Below are positions 61,843 through 64,000 of a DNA stretch of 64,000 nucleotides, piece by piece. Where the stretch lies: NCBI GenBank assembly GCA_963790545.1, contig CAWBPA010000024.1, positions 1-64,000 of the forward strand, given 5' to 3'. The notes beneath the pieces are model-generated. The model ran no database searches. It saw only the letters and a program-made list of their open reading frames with translations, and was not told where the DNA came from. Position numbers and translations under genes: made by a program. The stretch's first letter is position 1. Each line of letters begins with the position of its first letter. The DNA comes from DATBJG01 sp963790545. GTDB lineage: Bacteria > Acidobacteriota > Vicinamibacteria > Vicinamibacterales > JAMQPK01.

Positions 61843-62383
61843 TCACGCCACGGTGCGTCGGATTCGATCGAGCTGACGCAGATGCAGAAGATCGTGACCC
61901 GCGTAAAGTCGAATCAAGTGCTCGAGACTCTCGTTCGCCACGCTCCTCATGGACACCAACGCGGCGAAGATCCTCGTCGGATGACCGTTCCAGCAGCCGA
62001 AGATTGGCCCCGCGCAACACACTGAAGCGAACGACGGCTTCCTGAGGGTCCGCGTCGCGATAGGAGAGCCGCTCGGCCCAGAGATCCTGGTCGTATCCCT
62101 CCAACCGAGGCCGATCGTGGGCCAGCACCATCCGGAGCCGATACGCCCAGACGGTTTCAGAGTCGGCCAGGTGCTGCAGCACTTCATTCATCGACCACTT
62201 ACCGGCAGTTTCCGGCTGGCTGAGCTGCTCGGTCGGGACTTCATCGAGCAGGCGCGCGAGCGTGGATGGCGTTTGGCGAAGTACATCCGTCGGGTCGCTG
62301 TCGCCCAAAAGGCCGAGCACCGCCGCGACATACGCTTTCGCCTGCTCGCCAGCCGACGAAGCCGGGTTGGTGAATACGGACAT
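61843..62383 (-). CDS. DinB-family protein, frameshifted
   Basis: The joined product of about 179 residues matches the DinB/YfiT-like four-helix fold: QTPSTLARLLDEVPTEQL, WSMNEVLQHLADSETVWAYR, MVLAHDRPRLEGYDQDLWAE and HLIRLYAGHDLLHLRQLDRI. The three histidine-type metal positions (QHLAD, and HDLLHLRQ) are in place. A single-base shift near 61940 separates VGVHEERGERES from LEHLIRLY. ATG 62383 has GGAG upstream. Thiol transferase or metal-dependent hydrolase roles are known in the family; this one is unassigned. Confidence 0.8.
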
Positions 62384-62398
62384 GGGGATCTCCAAGTC

Positions 62399-63058
62399 TC
62401 AAGGCTCAAGTCTGAAAGGCTCAGACAGCCGAGGCTCAGGTTGCGCCGTTATGATAGCCGACCCGGCGCCAACCTTCGGCAGGAAGCGGCCCGTTCGCGC
62501 CATGTACGCTCGGTACTGGTCACCAAACCGTTCGAGCAACTTGGCTTCCTCGGTTTTCGTCCGGATCACCATCAGCAGGAACACCAATATGCCACCGAGC
62601 AGCAGGAACCAGTTCGCGGCCGCCAGCGCATTCCCGATGACGGCCAGGAGGACTGCCACATAGAACGGATGGCGGACCCAGCGGTACGGACCGCTCACCA
62701 CCAGTGTATGGTTCCGCCTCGTCACGACGGTGTCAGTCAGATTCTTTCCCAGGTTGCTGAACGCCCACACAATCAGCACCCCACCAATCACACCCATCCC
62801 AACACCCATCCAGCGAACCCATACCGGCAATGCCAGTGACGACCAGTCCATCCAGGACGGGTCAATCAAGTAGGCAATGAGCCCGGCCATCGTTGCCAGA
62901 CCGATTGGACGAAGCGTGAACAGGATGAACGGGCCCTCCTGCCATCGATCGAGCCTTTCACGCGTGGCCTGCGACCGGATCCGGTAGTAGAGCAAGACGG
63001 GAAACAGGATGACCGCGGCTGTCGTGAGGACGAGTCGGAATGTCTGGTCGGAGTTCAT
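62399..63058 (-). CDS. Isoprenylcysteine methyltransferase-like membrane protein
   Basis: The 219-residue membrane protein has five hydrophobic segments, beginning LVLTTAAVILFPVLLYYRI, and the ICMT-type C-terminal part: LVVSGPYRWVRHPFYVAVLL and AKLLERFGDQYRAYMARTGR. It starts at ATG 63058, which overlaps the correct-frame stop of the upstream GNAT gene by ATGA. The tail after GRFLPKV has few homologous features. Substrate unknown. A shorter relative is at 49201-49749. Confidence 0.85.
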   Translation of the reverse strand: MNSDQTFRLVLTTAAVILFPVLLYYRIRSQATRERLDRWQEGPFILFTLRPIGLATMAGLIAYLIDPSWMDWSSLALPVWVRWMGVGMGVIGGVLIVWAFSNLGKNLTDTVVTRRNHTLVVSGPYRWVRHPFYVAVLLAVIGNALAAANWFLLLGGILVFLLMVIRTKTEEAKLLERFGDQYRAYMARTGRFLPKVGAGSAIITAQPEPRLSEPFRLEP

Positions 63059-63548
63059 GAAGGACGGATATCCCTCGTCAGATCGAGCTCCATGTACGTC
63101 ACGCTGGGAAGCGGGTTTGTGTAGTACCGGCTCGATCGAATGGAAACCGAGCGATCGATACAACTCCTGGGCGGTGTGCATGGAAGGAAGCGAATCGAGA
63201 ACTATCCGGTTGAACCCGAGCGCACGCGCCTTCTCGATGGCGGCCAAGGTCAAGCGGCGGCCGAGCTTCTGGCCGCGGGCTGCCGCACGCACGTACAACC
63301 GCTTCATTTCACAGACATCGTTCTCCAACGGGCGAAGGCCAACGCAGCCGATGAGAGCGGCTTCCTCACGTCGCGATGAGGAGACATCCCCGCGGGGGAC
63401 CGTACATCTCCGGCAGGTGCGCCAACTCGTGGGTAAAGTTCTGAAAGCACAGATCGACTGCAACGTCGGCCGCGTACTCTTCAAAGAGCGTCCGCGCCTC
63501 GTCAAAGTCCCTATCGGTGCGGGCCTCGACTATCTGGGCCGGCCCCAT
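63055..63548 (-). CDS. GNAT-family N-acetyltransferase, frameshifted twice
   Basis: Joined over three frames this is a GNAT enzyme of about 164 residues. The N-terminus AQIVEARTDRDFDEARTLFE and ELAHLPEMYGPPRGCLL precede a shift near 63370. The core reads LIGCVGLRPLENDVCEMKRL, YVRAAARGQKLGRRLTLAAI (acetyl-CoA loop) and AQELYRSLGFHSIEP. A second shift near 63115 gives the proper end NPLPSVTYMELDL, with a stop overlapping the methyltransferase start. The substrate is unknown. The start ATG 63548 lies three bases beyond the previous gene's stop. Confidence 0.75.
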
Positions 63549-63551
63549 ACA

Positions 63552-63962
63552 CTAGCGTGATGGATCCGATTCGACCTCAGGCATTGCACGCAACGACCGG
63601 GCAACGAGACCGATACCTGCGGCGAGCAGTCCGAGCATCATCAGGGTGTCGAAGAGCGAGGTCGGCTGGAAGTAGATGTGTAGATTGGCCACGATTCCCA
63701 CAATGATGATGAGAGCTCCTGCCGCGGTGAGCAACCAGCCCGGCACGGAACGACCGTTGTAGAAGAGCATGCCAATGCCAATCAGCAGGGGGAACAGCGA
63801 AAGCCCGAACGCGTTGTAGCCGTAAAAGTGCCAGCCGCCGCTGACCACACTAACGCGCGCGAGCAGCAGGTAGCCACCCGCAATGACCATCGCGGCACCG
63901 GCAAAGAACATCCCGACGCCGCCGCTGGTCCCGCCCGCGCCTTTCATGAGAGACGGGCTCAT
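63552..63962 (-). CDS. Small integral membrane protein of unknown function
   Basis: The 136-residue protein has four transmembrane helices: VGMFFAGAAMVIAGGYLLLA, FGLSLFPLLIGIGMLFYNG, WLLTAAGALIIIVGIVANL and TLMMLGLLAAGIGLVARSL. The loop between the first pair has GGWHFYGYNAFG, and the end is RAMPEVESDPSR. No named family is recognised. It appears to be the first of a minus-strand run with the GNAT and ICMT-like genes. The start is ATG 63962, with only 38 bases of window remaining upstream. Confidence 0.7.
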   Translation of the reverse strand: MSPSLMKGAGGTSGGVGMFFAGAAMVIAGGYLLLARVSVVSGGWHFYGYNAFGLSLFPLLIGIGMLFYNGRSVPGWLLTAAGALIIIVGIVANLHIYFQPTSLFDTLMMLGLLAAGIGLVARSLRAMPEVESDPSR

Positions 63963-64000
63963 TCCGACCGATAGTTCGGCGCTTCCTTCGTGATTGCCAC

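Overview
The window is high-GC, gene-dense bacterial chromosome. It most resembles an Acidobacteriota genome of the Vicinamibacteria type. Pointers are two MacB/FtsX-like orphan permeases of the acidobacterial kind (one paired with a PadR regulator), a large TonB-dependent receptor of the carboxypeptidase-regulatory-domain class, DUF5916, LVIVD, tannase and PQQ-dehydrogenase secreted proteins, a zinc-ribbon Ser/Thr kinase, and many short palindromic repeats between genes. This assignment is inference from gene content. No rRNA, tRNA or CRISPR array was seen.

Layout. 1-7.3 kb is an eroded region: two Nudix hydrolase remnants, a decayed gene of unknown family, a frameshifted FGE-like protein, a roughly 110-bp piece of a foreign-looking gcvT, an M20 peptidase, small membrane proteins (DUF3309, DUF1003), a GNAT enzyme and a baeRF-type protein. 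7.3-11.8 kb holds a TonB-dependent receptor lacking its N-terminus, a DUF2092 protein with a coupled small gene, and a VOC protein. 12-19.6 kb carries the glycine cleavage genes gcvT, gcvH and gcvP, interrupted by a TPR lipoprotein and an ankyrin protein. 19.6-35.7 kb is rich in exported enzymes: tannase-family esterase, membrane Ser/Thr kinase, LVIVD protein, polysaccharide deacetylase, cytochrome c with PQQ dehydrogenase, two-domain VOC protein, orphan permease, and DUF5916 outer-membrane protein. 35.8-42.6 kb holds a secreted HExxH protein, a class IV aminotransferase, the NAD(P)HX repair enzyme Nnr, TsaE, a dihaem cytochrome and an esterase. 42.8-46.7 kb is a complete sugar ABC importer operon (ATPase, binding protein, two permeases). 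46.8-53.2 kb is an accessory plus-strand stretch: fused SnoaL-like gene, candidate structured leader RNA, two methyltransferases, B-box-like membrane protein, WapI-like protein, histidine phosphatase, and an ADP-ribosylglycohydrolase joined to an oxidoreductase tail. 53.2-64 kb, mostly minus strand, holds a permease/PadR pair, Nramp-type transporter, glycine-zipper protein, aminotransferase, cyclase, ferritin-like protein, DinB, isoprenylcysteine methyltransferase-like protein, GNAT and a membrane protein.

Two themes cut across the window. First, about fifteen otherwise intact genes carry one or two single-base frameshifts, so either the consensus has residual indel errors or the genome is eroding; the 5' region is eroded in either case because it also has stops and internal deletions. 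Second, a family of GC-rich palindromes (arms around a CTTTTAG or CTNAAG centre, flanked on one side by GTACGTAG or CCTACGTAC) occurs at a dozen loci, nearly always next to stop codons. In gcvP the palindromes lie in frame inside the coding sequence, and in one intergenic space a longer inverted-repeat element has inserted into a palindrome. I found no convincing new defence or biosynthetic system; the repeat biology and a candidate attenuator RNA are the most unusual content.
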